Source: Alphaproteobacteria bacterium | Lineage (GTDB): Bacteria; Pseudomonadota; Alphaproteobacteria; Reyranellales; Reyranellaceae | Length of the DNA stretch: 17,655 bases | Assembly (NCBI GenBank): GCA_005884705.1 | Contig: VBAF01000076.1 | Coordinates: forward strand, 1 to 17,655 | Direction of reading: 5' to 3' | Shown: positions 1 to 7,356 of the stretch, piece after piece | Layout of the letters: the number at the start of each line of letters is the position of its first letter | How positions within the stretch are numbered: position 1 is the first letter of the stretch | Notes under the pieces: model-generated | Database searches by the model: none | What the model was told of the DNA's origin: nothing | What the model saw: the letters and a program-made list of their open reading frames with translations, nothing else | Translations under genes and position numbers: made by a program

Positions 1-625
1 AGCCGACATGCACCTTCTCGAGATCGACGAACCAGGCGACGCCCGAACGATCGACCATGAAGTTGCCGGGATGGGTGTCGGCGAGCGCGACCGTCAAGGG
101 CTGCACCTGCCGGCCGAGCGACGGCGCCATGTCGCGCATCGTGCGCAGTTCCTCGGCGATCTCGCCCCGCGCTCCCGGATTGGGCACCGCCTTGTCGAGG
201 AAGCGCTGGGCATTGAGCTCGACGGCTTCGAGCGTCTCGAGGAACGGGTTCGACTGCCGCGGGATCGGCGAGCCCGCCGGCGGCAACGGCAGCGCATGGA
301 TGCGCGCGAGCGTGTCGGCCATCAGCTCGAGCTCGTGCGGCAGGCGCGGTGCGCGGCCGTCGATGAAGTCGACGATCAGCGCGCCGCCGGGCAGGCCGGC
401 ACGCGGCTCGATCACATCATGCAGGCGTGGCGTGCGGCCGGCCGGTTCGAGATGGCGGAAGGCTGCCGCCTGGGCGTGCAGGCGACCGGCCGCCGAGGCA
501 TCGCCTTCGTGCGCGTAGGCAACGCGCGCCAACCGGCCGTCAGCCAGCCGCACGTGGCCGTGCGCCGTGCCGGTTGCAGGAAGAGGCTCGCCGTTTCGTA
601 TCTCTTCGAGAGATGTCTCAACCAC
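1..625 (-). CDS. APH-family (aminoglycoside phosphotransferase/choline kinase-like) small-molecule kinase, 3' end outside window
   Basis: This is the N-terminal 208 residues of a kinase-fold phosphotransferase; the C-terminus lies beyond the left edge. The catalytic loop is visible as ADTHPGN (D183 as the likely base, N188 for metal), followed by VDLEK with D201 at the metal-binding position. A hinge-like VDFIDGR sits near residue 85. Family members phosphorylate hydroxyls of small molecules such as choline, thiamine or homoserine; the name does not imply antibiotic resistance, and the substrate cannot be told here. No ATG is suitable. I chose GTG at 625; TTG at 634 is the alternative, with GGAG just upstream of both. 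It lies 18 bases after moaB and in the same reading frame, with only moaB's TGA between them, so the two are probably cotranscribed. Confidence 0.8.
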   Translation of the reverse strand, partial: MVETSLEEIRNGEPLPATGTAHGHVRLADGRLARVAYAHEGDASAAGRLHAQAAAFRHLEPAGRTPRLHDVIEPRAGLPGGALIVDFIDGRAPRLPHELELMADTLARIHALPLPPAGSPIPRQSNPFLETLEAVELNAQRFLDKAVPNPGARGEIAEELRTMRDMAPSLGRQVQPLTVALADTHPGNFMVDRSGVAWFVDLEKVHVG

Positions 626-643
626 TGCCCTCAACCGCTCCCA

Positions 644-1192
644 TCAACCACTGCGCGGCATCTTGCCTTCGTTGAGGCGCGGCATCAGCTCGGCGAAGTT
701 GCAGGGGCGGAAGCGGATGTCGAGCTGCTGGCGCAGGATGTCGTCCCAGCCGTCCTTGCAGGCGCCGGTCGAGCCGGGCAGCGCGAAGATGTAGGTCGCG
801 TTGGCGACGCCCGCGGTGGCACGGCTCTGCATGGTCGAGGTGCCGATCTTCTGGAAGCTGATCCAGCGGAAGGTTTCGCCGAAGCCCTCGATCTTCTTCT
901 CGAACAGGCCTTCGAGCGCCTCAGGCGTGACGTCGCGGCCGGTGACGCCGGTGCCGCCGGTGCTGATCACGACCTCGACCCTGGAATCGTCGATCCACTT
1001 CCTCACCTGGGCACGAATCTTGTCGACGTCGTCGGTGACGATGGCGCGGTCGACCAGCACGTGGCCGTCGCGGGCGATTCGCTCGACCAGCGTGTCGCCC
1101 GACTTGTCGGTTGCCATGGTGCGGGTGTCGGAAACCGTCAGCACGGCGATGTTGACCGGCTTGAACGGCCTGGTTTCGTCAATTTTGTTCAT
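644..1192 (-). CDS. moaB: Molybdenum cofactor biosynthesis protein MoaB (MogA/MoaB family)
   Basis: A 182-residue cytosolic protein of the MoaB/MogA family, which adenylylates molybdopterin ahead of molybdate insertion. Family signatures are in order: LTVSDTR at 18-24, the pterin/nucleotide-binding loop STGGTG at 77-82, GRDVTPEA at 85-92, the GFGE.FR segment at 103-109, SRATAG at 123-128 and the ALPGSTGA loop at 137-144. Length fits the family (about 170-195). The ATG at 1192 gives a normal N-terminus. It is divergent from the cupin gene, with 59 bases between the two starts, and is followed in the same direction by the kinase gene. No other molybdenum cofactor gene is in the window, so the partner pathway genes lie elsewhere. 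Some bacterial MoaB proteins are inactive paralogues of MogA, and the sequence does not settle which this is. Confidence 0.93.
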   Translation of the reverse strand: MNKIDETRPFKPVNIAVLTVSDTRTMATDKSGDTLVERIARDGHVLVDRAIVTDDVDKIRAQVRKWIDDSRVEVVISTGGTGVTGRDVTPEALEGLFEKKIEGFGETFRWISFQKIGTSTMQSRATAGVANATYIFALPGSTGACKDGWDDILRQQLDIRFRPCNFAELMPRLNEGKMPRSG

Positions 1193-1251
1193 GCGAGCAT
1201 AGTAACGATCCTCGCTTGCCGAGGCGAGGCGGCGGGCCTAGATCACAGCCC

Positions 1252-1716
1252 ATGACCGACTGGAAGCATGACGGCGTGCGGGTGATCCCCGCGGGCTCGC
1301 TCGACACCAACACCGCCCAGACCCCGGGCATGAACCGCGCCGCGGCGATCAACTTCGCCCGCGTCGGCGCGCAGAAGCTGTGGGCCGGCACGGTGACCAT
1401 CCACGCCCACGCCAAGACCGGGGCGCACCATCACGGCCACCTCGAGAGCGTGATCTACGTCGTCAAGGGCCGCGCCCGCATGCGCTGGGGCGACAAGCTG
1501 CAGTTCATCGCCGAGGCCGGGCCGGGCGACTTCATTTACGTGCCGCCCTACGTGCCGCACCAGGAGATCAACGCCTCGGAGACCGAGCCGCTGGAATGCG
1601 TGCTGGTCCGCTCCGACAACGAGGCGGTGGCGATCAACATCGACATCGAGCCGGCCGAGAAGCCGGAGACGGTCTACTGGGTCGATCCGACCCATCCGCA
1701 TCCGCACAAACACTAA
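1252..1716 (+). CDS. Single-domain cupin protein
   Basis: A 154-residue protein with one cupin (Cupin_2-like) beta-barrel. Motif 1 is GAHHHGHLE, with H59, H61 and E65 as likely metal ligands. Motif 2 is GDFIYVPPYVPHQEIN at 92-107, with H103 as the fourth ligand. The C-terminus is rich in histidine (HPHPHKH), which may bind metal but could be incidental. Cupins include dioxygenases, isomerases and non-catalytic sensors; nothing here identifies the substrate. I chose ATG 1252 over the in-frame TTG at 1216 because the extra residues are arginine/glycine-rich and fall in the intergenic region. No strong Shine-Dalgarno sequence precedes it. It stands alone, divergent from moaB, and ends in a hairpin that overlaps its stop codon. 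Confidence 0.85.
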   Translation: MTDWKHDGVRVIPAGSLDTNTAQTPGMNRAAAINFARVGAQKLWAGTVTIHAHAKTGAHHHGHLESVIYVVKGRARMRWGDKLQFIAEAGPGDFIYVPPYVPHQEINASETEPLECVLVRSDNEAVAINIDIEPAEKPETVYWVDPTHPHPHKH

Positions 1717-1731
1717 CGCGCAGCGTTAGTG
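1711..1731. terminator. Perfect 9-bp hairpin over the cupin stop codon
   Basis: CACTAACGC at 1711-1719 and GCGTTAGTG at 1723-1731 form a perfect 9-bp stem with a 3-base loop. The TAA stop of the cupin gene lies inside the left arm. There is no T-tract after it, so a simple intrinsic terminator is doubtful; an mRNA-protecting 3' structure or a binding site is possible. Confidence 0.5.
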
Positions 1732-1734
1732 TTG

Positions 1735-1770
1735 GCGGGCGACAGCGCCTTCTGAGGCGCGAGAGCCCGC
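1735..1770. terminator. Two-tier stem-loop in the convergent intergenic region
   Basis: GCGGGC (1735-1740) pairs with GCCCGC (1765-1770). Nested inside, GCGCCT (1745-1750) pairs with AGGCGC (1755-1760) around a 4-base loop, leaving matched 4-base internal loops GACA and GAGA. It lies between the convergent cupin and transglycosylase genes, where a bidirectional transcription stop would fit, but no U-run is present on either strand. Confidence 0.45.
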
Positions 1771-1806
1771 ACCGCGCAGAAAAGACACGACCGCTAGGCG
1801 CGGGCT

Positions 1807-3699
1807 TCAACGCCCCGCCACGTCCTGTTGGTTGTAGCGTGGCCATTCGTGCGCCGCGATCTGGTCGAGCGACGGCGTCGGCTGGCCGAGGCGGATCTGG
1901 TACATCCAGTAGTTGGCGAGCACGCGATGCACGAAATCGCGCGTCTCGTTGAGCGGGATCGAGGCGATGTAGAGCAGAGGATCGGCCGACGCGTTGAGTG
2001 TGTTGTCCCAGCGCGCGACGTTGCCCGGCCCGCCATTGTAGGCCGCGACCGTGCGCACCAGGTTGTTGTCGGCGTCGCCCAGCAGCGAGCCGATATAGGC
2101 CTGGCCGAGCGACATGTTGACCGGCGGATCCCACGGATTGCCGCCCGCCGTCTCGGGCGCGAATTTGTTGGTCACGATGCGCGCCGTCGCCGGCATGAGC
2201 TGCATCAGGCCCATCGCGCCGACATAGGAGCGCGCCTTCGGGTTGAACGCCGATTCCTGGCGCATGAAGCCGTAGACCAGCGCCTTGTCGACCGCGAAGC
2301 CGCTCAACGGCTGCCATGGCGGCAGCGGGTACATCGCGCCGTCATAGCCCGCGATCTTGTCGCGCTGGTCCCAGGCGGCGTTACCGATCCGGATCGACAG
2401 GCTGGGCAGCACCGCCTTCTGCGCCACCGCCAGGATGGTCTCGACGTATTTCGGGTCGGCGTCGAGCGAGGCGGCGAACAGCTCGCGCTCGGCGGCGGTC
2501 GCGGCGCCGAGCTGGAACAGCGCCAGCGCGCGGCGGCCAGCGCGGTCGTTCTTCAACAGGTCGGCGCGCCGGCGGTCGAGCGGCGGCACGTTCCAGTCGG
2601 GCACGATCTGCATGCCGAGCATCTTCTGCGCGACCAGGCCGTGGAAGGTGCGGCCGTGCAGTGCCGCCCGCTTGAGATAGGGCGCGAACTTCTGCGGATT
2701 GCCGGCCAGCAGGTTGGTGCGCGCGGCCCAGAAGGCGCCGGCGGCGAGCGTCCACGACGAGACCTGGTCGGGGGCGGCATCGGCCACCAGCTCGAAGCGC
2801 CGCGCCGCCTCGGCCATGTTGCCGCCGGTGAAGGCCGAAAGCCCGGCCGCCCAGTTGGCGTCGGGCGGCGCGGTGACATCGACCGGCACCTGCACGCCGC
2901 GCTGCGAATCGGCCTCGAGCGCCCGGGTGCGGATGCGGCCGCGCCACAGCTCGACTTCCGGCGCACCGAGCAGCTCGACCGTCGACTTCTGCTCGAGCAG
3001 CGCGAAGGCCGAGTTGACGCCGCCATCGTCGGCCATCTGCTGCAGCCGCGCGCGCAGCTCGGCGGCGCGGGCGGAGTCGGCGCCGCTCACGGTCCGGGCG
3101 GCGGCGAAGGTGGGCGACGGCGGCGCGCTGCCGACGAAGCTCGCAGGCGTGAGGTCGCCGGTCGCGCCCTTGGGCCGCCGCGCCAGCGCGAGCCTGTAGA
3201 CCGCCGGTGCGTCGGGATGGTCGTTGTAGTCCTGCAGCCAGCTCGCGAGCTGGTCGTACGCGGCTTGGTGGCTGGGCGCGAGCAGCCGCTGCGCGCCGAC
3301 ATAGCCCATCAGCACCTTGTCCTTGAGCTGGGCGATCTCACCGTCGGCAGCGGCCCATTGGCCGCTCGCCTGCGCCTGGAAGATGCGGCGATAGCGGTTG
3401 CGCTCCTCGTCGCTCAACACCGTCGGCAGGTCGGGCGGCGTCGTCTCGTCGAGCTCGATCACCGGCGGCGGCGGGACGAACACCGCGCGGCGGGCGAGCG
3501 GGTGTGCCGCGGCGTGCTGCGCTGGGGCCGCGTGTGGCGCCGATTTGGCGGTGGGACTGGCGGCGGCGGGCTTGGCAGCCGTCGCGGGCTTGGCGGGCGG
3601 CTTGGTGACGGTCTGGGCGAGCGACGCAGTCTGCGTCACCGTCGAAGCAGCAATCGTGGCCAGCGCCCCCGCCAGCACGACAGGCACGAACTGTTTCAT
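1807..3699 (-). CDS. Soluble lytic murein transglycosylase (Slt70-like), secreted
   Basis: A 630-residue periplasmic enzyme that cleaves the MurNAc-GlcNAc bond of peptidoglycan, leaving 1,6-anhydro-MurNAc. An N-terminal signal peptide (about 1-29) is followed by an Ala/Pro/Lys-rich linker to about residue 75. A long alpha-helical superhelical region occupies about 95-450. The C-terminal SLT domain (about 465-600) holds MRQESAF with the catalytic glutamate near E482, GLMQLMPATA, AYNGGPGNVARW and the ETRDFVHRVLANY segment. The order and length match Slt70 homologues. I chose ATG 3699 because it gives the signal peptide; the frame stays open upstream only because it runs antisense to the rhodanese gene. 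The gene is divergent from the rhodanese gene by 51 bases and convergent with the cupin gene. Confidence 0.93.
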   Translation of the reverse strand: MKQFVPVVLAGALATIAASTVTQTASLAQTVTKPPAKPATAAKPAAASPTAKSAPHAAPAQHAAAHPLARRAVFVPPPPVIELDETTPPDLPTVLSDEERNRYRRIFQAQASGQWAAADGEIAQLKDKVLMGYVGAQRLLAPSHQAAYDQLASWLQDYNDHPDAPAVYRLALARRPKGATGDLTPASFVGSAPPSPTFAAARTVSGADSARAAELRARLQQMADDGGVNSAFALLEQKSTVELLGAPEVELWRGRIRTRALEADSQRGVQVPVDVTAPPDANWAAGLSAFTGGNMAEAARRFELVADAAPDQVSSWTLAAGAFWAARTNLLAGNPQKFAPYLKRAALHGRTFHGLVAQKMLGMQIVPDWNVPPLDRRRADLLKNDRAGRRALALFQLGAATAAERELFAASLDADPKYVETILAVAQKAVLPSLSIRIGNAAWDQRDKIAGYDGAMYPLPPWQPLSGFAVDKALVYGFMRQESAFNPKARSYVGAMGLMQLMPATARIVTNKFAPETAGGNPWDPPVNMSLGQAYIGSLLGDADNNLVRTVAAYNGGPGNVARWDNTLNASADPLLYIASIPLNETRDFVHRVLANYWMYQIRLGQPTPSLDQIAAHEWPRYNQQDVAGR

Positions 3700-3700
3700 G

Positions 3701-3731
3701 GGCGCCAACCTAGGCGCCGGGCCGCTATACT
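3701..3731. promoter_or_regulatory. Divergent promoter region: GGCGCC repeat and a -10-like box
   Basis: The 51 bases between the transglycosylase and rhodanese starts contain two self-palindromic GGCGCC hexamers (3701-3706 and 3713-3718), 6 bases apart. TATACT at 3726-3731 resembles a -10 element for the rhodanese gene and would give a very short leader. No good -35 is visible at the expected distance, so this is tentative. Confidence 0.3.
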
Positions 3732-3750
3732 GCAACAAACGGAGGATGCC

Positions 3751-5355
3751 ATGGTGTCGGTGCAGCAGGTCAAGGCGATGCTGAAGTCGGGCGAGGTGTT
3801 CGGCTTCTTCGACGTCCGCGAGGAAGGCGAGTTCTCGACCCAGGGCCATCCGTTGTTCGCCACGCCGCTCCCCCTGTCGCGGCTCGAGCCGCGCGCCTTC
3901 GCCCTGCTGCCCGACCCCAAGACCCGCATCGTGCTGATGGACAGCGGCGAGGAGGGCCAGAACGGGCGGGCCCTGCGCGCGGCCGCCAAGCTCGGCGAGC
4001 TCGGCTACGGCAATGTGGCAGTGATGGACGGCGGACTTAAGGCCTGGCGCGACGCGGGCTACGAGGTCTTCACCGGGGTCAACGTGCCCTCCAAGGCGTT
4101 CGGCGAGGTGGTCGAGCACGACAACGACACGCCACGCATCGATGCCGCCGACGTCCAGAAGCTGATCGATTCGAAGGCCGACATGGTGATCCTCGATTCG
4201 CGGCCGATGCCGGAGTTCAACAACATGTCGATCCCGGGCGGCGTCGATTGCCCCGGCGCCGAGCTGGTCTATCGGGTGAAGGACTTCGCGCCCGACCCGA
4301 ACACGCTGGTGGTGGTGAACTGCGCCGGCCGGACGCGCTCGATCATCGGCGCGCAGTCGCTGATCAATGCCGGCCTGCCCAACAAGGTGATGGCGCTGAA
4401 GAACGGCACGATGGGCTGGCATCTCGCCGGCCTGAAAGTGGCGCGCGGCGAGACCAGATCGTTCGGCCCGCAGGGGCCGGAGGCGGCCAAGTTCGCGCAG
4501 GCCGCCGCAGCGGCGATCACCCAGCGCATGGGCATCAAGAAGATCGACCGGGCGGGACTGAACGCGCTCGAAGCACAATTGAGCCATGGGGGCGGCCCGC
4601 TCCATCGCCTCGATGTGCGCGATCCTGCCGAGTATGCGCAGGGCCATCTCGAAGGCTTCCGCCATGCCGCGGGCGGGCAGCTCGTGCAGGCGACCGATCA
4701 GTATGTCGGCGCGCGCAACGCCACCATCGTGCTGCACGACAATGACGGCGTGCGCGCGACCATGACCGCGCACTGGCTGCTGCAGATGGGCTGGAAGGAA
4801 ACCTACGTCCTCGACCACAAGCCGTCGGCGAGCGAGCTCACGACCAAGGCCGAGCCGCGCTTCCCGAAAGGCTTCAAGCTGCCGACGCCGAAGACGGTCT
4901 CGCCCAAGGACATCGACGGCGCGCTGGTCATCGACCTCGACACCAGCCTGCGCTATCGCGACGGCCACGTGCCGAGCGCGTGGTTCGCCGTGCGCGCCAA
5001 TCTCGGCAGGACAATTCCCGAGATGCTGAAGCAGCAGCCGCAGGCCAAGCGCATCGTGCTGGTCTCGCCCGATGGCGAGATCGCGGCGCTGGCGGCACCG
5101 GAAGCGCAGCAAGCGGCGGACGGCTTGCCGGTCGCAATCCTGGCGGGCGGCATGAAGGCCTGGCGCGACGCCGGATTGCCGATCGAGACCGGCCATACGC
5201 GGATGGCCGATCCGCCGACCGACGTCTGGTACCGCCCCTACGACTTCAAGCAGGATGTCGAAGCGGCGATGCGGCAGTATCTCGACTGGGAGGTCGATCT
5301 CGTCCCGCAGGTGAAGCGCGACGGCTCTGCAACCTTCGCGGTGTTCAAGCGCTGA
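3751..5355 (+). CDS. Four-domain rhodanese-like sulfurtransferase
   Basis: A 534-residue cytosolic protein made of four tandem rhodanese homology domains, at roughly 1-110, 128-233, 264-358 and 382-481. Rhodaneses carry persulfide sulfur on an active-site cysteine. Only domain 2 has it: C191 in the loop CAGRTRS. The equivalent loops read DSGEEGQ in domain 1, HDNDGVR in domain 3 and SPDGEIA in domain 4, all without cysteine. Domains 1 and 4 end almost identically (GGLKAWRDAGYEVFTG and GGMKAWRDAGLPIETG), which suggests internal duplication. This matches the known class of four-repeat rhodanese proteins. ATG 3751 has a strong GGAGGA Shine-Dalgarno at 3741-3746. The donor, acceptor and pathway cannot be named. 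It lies 53 bases before atpI on the same strand. Confidence 0.9.
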   Translation: MVSVQQVKAMLKSGEVFGFFDVREEGEFSTQGHPLFATPLPLSRLEPRAFALLPDPKTRIVLMDSGEEGQNGRALRAAAKLGELGYGNVAVMDGGLKAWRDAGYEVFTGVNVPSKAFGEVVEHDNDTPRIDAADVQKLIDSKADMVILDSRPMPEFNNMSIPGGVDCPGAELVYRVKDFAPDPNTLVVVNCAGRTRSIIGAQSLINAGLPNKVMALKNGTMGWHLAGLKVARGETRSFGPQGPEAAKFAQAAAAAITQRMGIKKIDRAGLNALEAQLSHGGGPLHRLDVRDPAEYAQGHLEGFRHAAGGQLVQATDQYVGARNATIVLHDNDGVRATMTAHWLLQMGWKETYVLDHKPSASELTTKAEPRFPKGFKLPTPKTVSPKDIDGALVIDLDTSLRYRDGHVPSAWFAVRANLGRTIPEMLKQQPQAKRIVLVSPDGEIAALAAPEAQQAADGLPVAILAGGMKAWRDAGLPIETGHTRMADPPTDVWYRPYDFKQDVEAAMRQYLDWEVDLVPQVKRDGSATFAVFKR

Positions 5356-5380
5356 ACCTTACGCTGATCAAGCGCGTAAC

Positions 5381-5393
5381 TACCTGATAGGTA
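5381..5393. repeat. Short inverted repeat ahead of atpI
   Basis: TACCT (5381-5385) and AGGTA (5389-5393) form a perfect 5-bp dyad, just before the AAAGGA ribosome-binding site at 5393-5398. It could affect translation of atpI or bind a protein, but it is short enough to be chance. Confidence 0.25.
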
Positions 5394-5408
5394 AAGGAAA
5401 TCGGTTCC

Positions 5409-5771
5409 TTGACACCGTCCGACCCAACCCCTAGACATCCGCCCGCCGATCCCGAGGCCGACCGCCGGCGGATCGACGAGCTCGACGCACAGGTGAAAAA
5501 AGCGCGCGGGACCGTCGAGAAACCCCGCGAATCGTCCGCGGTGTCGCACCGCCAGACCGCCGTTGCCTATCGCGTCTTGGTGGATATGATCGCGGGCCTT
5601 TTGGTCGGGGGGTTCCTTGGCTACTGGCTCGACCGGTGGTTGGGTTGGGCGCCGTTTGCCTTGATCGGCGGCCTGATCGTGGGATTTGCCGCCGGTGTCA
5701 ACAATGCGTGGCGCGCCATCCGGGTGTTCTCGGAAGACGCAGCCAAAGGGGACGGTGAGCGCCTCCCCTGA
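5409..5771 (+). CDS. atpI: ATP synthase accessory protein AtpI
   Basis: A 120-residue inner-membrane protein at the head of the Fo operon. A charged, proline-rich N-terminus (about 1-50) is followed by two membrane helices at about 55-78 and 82-103, with the family's glycine-rich pattern (GLLVGGFLGYWLD and GGLIVGFAAG). AtpI is described as helping assembly of the c-ring and is less conserved than the catalytic subunits. The only reasonable start is TTG 5409, with AAAGGA about 10 bases upstream; no ATG lies near the N-terminus. It is followed by atpB after 17 bases. Assignment rests on the two-helix pattern and operon position. Confidence 0.9.
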   Translation: MTPSDPTPRHPPADPEADRRRIDELDAQVKKARGTVEKPRESSAVSHRQTAVAYRVLVDMIAGLLVGGFLGYWLDRWLGWAPFALIGGLIVGFAAGVNNAWRAIRVFSEDAAKGDGERLP

Positions 5772-5788
5772 GATGGAGTGGGGACGAC

Positions 5789-6517
5789 ATGCACAGCCCG
5801 ATGGAGCAGTTCGAGATCAAGCGGCTGCTCAATTTCCATATCGGCTCGCTCGACGCCTCCTACACCAACTCCGCCCTCTGGATGACCATCGCCGTCATCC
5901 TCGCCTTCCTCCTCTTCGTTGTCGGCACGCAGAAGCGGGCCCTGGTGCCGGGCCGCGTCCAGGCAATGGCCGAGCTGGGCTACGAGTTCGTCGCCAACAT
6001 GGTGCGCGACAATGTCGGCGACGCCGGCAAGAAGTACTTCCCGTTCGTGCTGACGCTGTTCGTCTTCATCCTGTTCTGCAACGTGCTGGGCCTGGTGCCC
6101 TACTCGTTCACCCCGACCAGCCACATCATCGTGACCTTCGCGATGGCGGCGGTGGTGTTCGTCGGCGTCACGGTCATCGGCTTCGCCCGCCACGGCGCGC
6201 ACTTCCTGTCGCTGTTCGTGCCGAAGGGCGTGCCCGTCGTGCTGCTGCTGCTGCTGGTGCCGATCGAGATCATTTCCTACTTCATTCGGCCCTTCAGCCT
6301 GTCGATCCGGCTGTTCGCCAACATGCTGGCCGGCCACACCATGCTCAAGGTGTTCGGCGGCTTCGTGGTGATGCTCGGCCTCATCGGCGGCTGGGCACCG
6401 CTCGCCTTCATCGTGGTCTTCACCGGCCTCGAGCTGCTGATTGCTTTCCTGCAGGCCTATGTCTTCGCGATCCTGACCTGCCTCTATCTCAACGACGCCG
6501 TTCATCTGCATCACTAA
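5789..6517 (+). CDS. atpB: F0F1 ATP synthase subunit a
   Basis: A 242-residue polytopic inner-membrane protein forming the proton half-channels against the c-ring. Hydrophobic segments fall at about 29-46, 84-104, 111-132, 148-166, 185-205 and 206-235. The essential arginine is R174 in SLSIRLFANMLAGHT, equivalent to E. coli R210; a conserved glutamate follows in the last helix (FTGLELL, E215) and Q222 lies in FLQAYVF. The length is typical of alphaproteobacterial subunit a. ATG 5789 is preceded by GGGGA at 5780-5784. It is the second gene of the Fo operon and is followed by atpE after 16 bases. Confidence 0.97.
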   Translation: MHSPMEQFEIKRLLNFHIGSLDASYTNSALWMTIAVILAFLLFVVGTQKRALVPGRVQAMAELGYEFVANMVRDNVGDAGKKYFPFVLTLFVFILFCNVLGLVPYSFTPTSHIIVTFAMAAVVFVGVTVIGFARHGAHFLSLFVPKGVPVVLLLLLVPIEIISYFIRPFSLSIRLFANMLAGHTMLKVFGGFVVMLGLIGGWAPLAFIVVFTGLELLIAFLQAYVFAILTCLYLNDAVHLHH

Positions 6518-6533
6518 GGAAGGACTAAGTACC

Positions 6534-6761
6534 ATGGACGCTTCTGCAGCCAAGCTCATCGGCGCCGGCCTCGCCACGATCGCCCTCGCCGGCGTCGGCG
6601 TCGGCATCGGCAACATCTTCGGCAGCTTCGTCGCCGGCGCGCTGCGCAACCCCGAGGCCGCGCCGCGCGTGTTCGGCAACGTGCTGCTGGGCTTCGCGCT
6701 CACCGAGGCCGTGGCGCTGTTCGCGCTGGTCATCGCCTTCATGATCCTGTTCGTGTTCTGA
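6534..6761 (+). CDS. atpE: F0F1 ATP synthase subunit c
   Basis: A 75-residue two-helix hairpin that oligomerises into the rotor ring. Helix 1 carries the glycine packing motif GVGVGIG (20-26), the polar loop is RNP at 38-40, and helix 2 carries the ion-binding carboxylate E58 in FALTEAVALF. Glutamate rather than aspartate is usual in alphaproteobacteria. I see none of the extra polar ligands expected of sodium-specific rings, so proton coupling is inferred. ATG 6534 has AAGGA upstream at 6518-6522. It lies between atpB and the b' gene. Confidence 0.97.
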   Translation: MDASAAKLIGAGLATIALAGVGVGIGNIFGSFVAGALRNPEAAPRVFGNVLLGFALTEAVALFALVIAFMILFVF

Positions 6762-6786
6762 GCCGAAAGGCTTGGGACCCAGCATC

Positions 6787-7356
6787 ATGCGCAAGCAGGT
6801 CTTCAGCGGGCTGGCGATGGCTCTCCTCGCCGGCGCGAGCGGTACGGCGGCGGCGGCCGAGGGCGGCATGCCGCAGCTCTACCCGCACGATTTCGCGCCC
6901 CAGATCGTCTGGCTGGTGATCACCTTCGTGGTGCTGTACCTGGTCATGTCGAAGCTCGCGATCCCCGCGATCGACGACACCCTCAGCAAGCGTCAGGCCG
7001 CCATCCAGAGCGATCTGGACGCGGCCGAGAGAGCGAGCGAGGACACCCGCGCCCTCGTCGCCGCCTACGAAAAGCGCCTCGCCGACGCGCGCGAGGAGGC
7101 CCGCCGCCTGCATCGCGAACAAGCCGAGGCCGACAGCGCCGCCACCTCGGCCCGCCTGGCCGAGCTCGGCAGCACGCTGAACGCCCGGATCGACGAGGCC
7201 GAGAAGCGCATCGCCGGCCAGCGTGCCCAGGTGCTCGAGAGCCTCGAGGACATGGCGCACGACATCGCCGCCGACGTCTATGCCAAGCTCGCCGGCCAGC
7301 CGGCCGATGCGGGCGCGCTCAAGGCCAAGGTCGCCGCCGCGAAGGGGAGCCGCTGA
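6787..7356 (+). CDS. atpF': F0F1 ATP synthase subunit b' (second stator b subunit)
   Basis: A 189-residue stator subunit: one membrane helix (about 38-57, PQIVWLVITFVVLYLVM), then a long charged, alanine-rich helix to the C-terminus that pairs with subunit b and reaches F1. The pattern PHDFAPQIVWL is typical of alphaproteobacterial b'. Ahead of the membrane helix is a 28-residue stretch resembling a signal peptide (RKQ, hydrophobic core, then AAAAEGG). ATG 6787 was chosen, with GGGA 9 bases upstream; an in-frame TTG at 6772 would add only five residues. The TGA stop overlaps the ATG of atpF by one base, and AAGGGGAG at 7342-7349 serves as atpF's ribosome-binding site. Confidence 0.94.
   Translation: MRKQVFSGLAMALLAGASGTAAAAEGGMPQLYPHDFAPQIVWLVITFVVLYLVMSKLAIPAIDDTLSKRQAAIQSDLDAAERASEDTRALVAAYEKRLADAREEARRLHREQAEADSAATSARLAELGSTLNARIDEAEKRIAGQRAQVLESLEDMAHDIAADVYAKLAGQPADAGALKAKVAAAKGSR

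Noticed and set aside
1..625. Antibiotic resistance gene
   Set aside because: The APH fold alone does not imply aminoglycoside modification; the gene sits in a core operon with moaB and lacks any mobile context.
8..1255. A 415-residue plus-strand open frame opposite moaB and the kinase
   Set aside because: The minus strand encodes recognisable MoaB and kinase motifs; the plus frame has no family features.
1828..3750. A long plus-strand open frame leading into the rhodanese gene, which would give an 1175-residue fusion
   Set aside because: The first 641 codons are arginine/histidine-rich and run exactly antisense to the lytic transglycosylase; the rhodanese has its own GGAGGA and ATG at 3751.
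3700..5196. The minus-strand extension of the transglycosylase frame across the rhodanese gene
   Set aside because: It is the antisense of a recognised gene, and the transglycosylase signal peptide starts at 3699.
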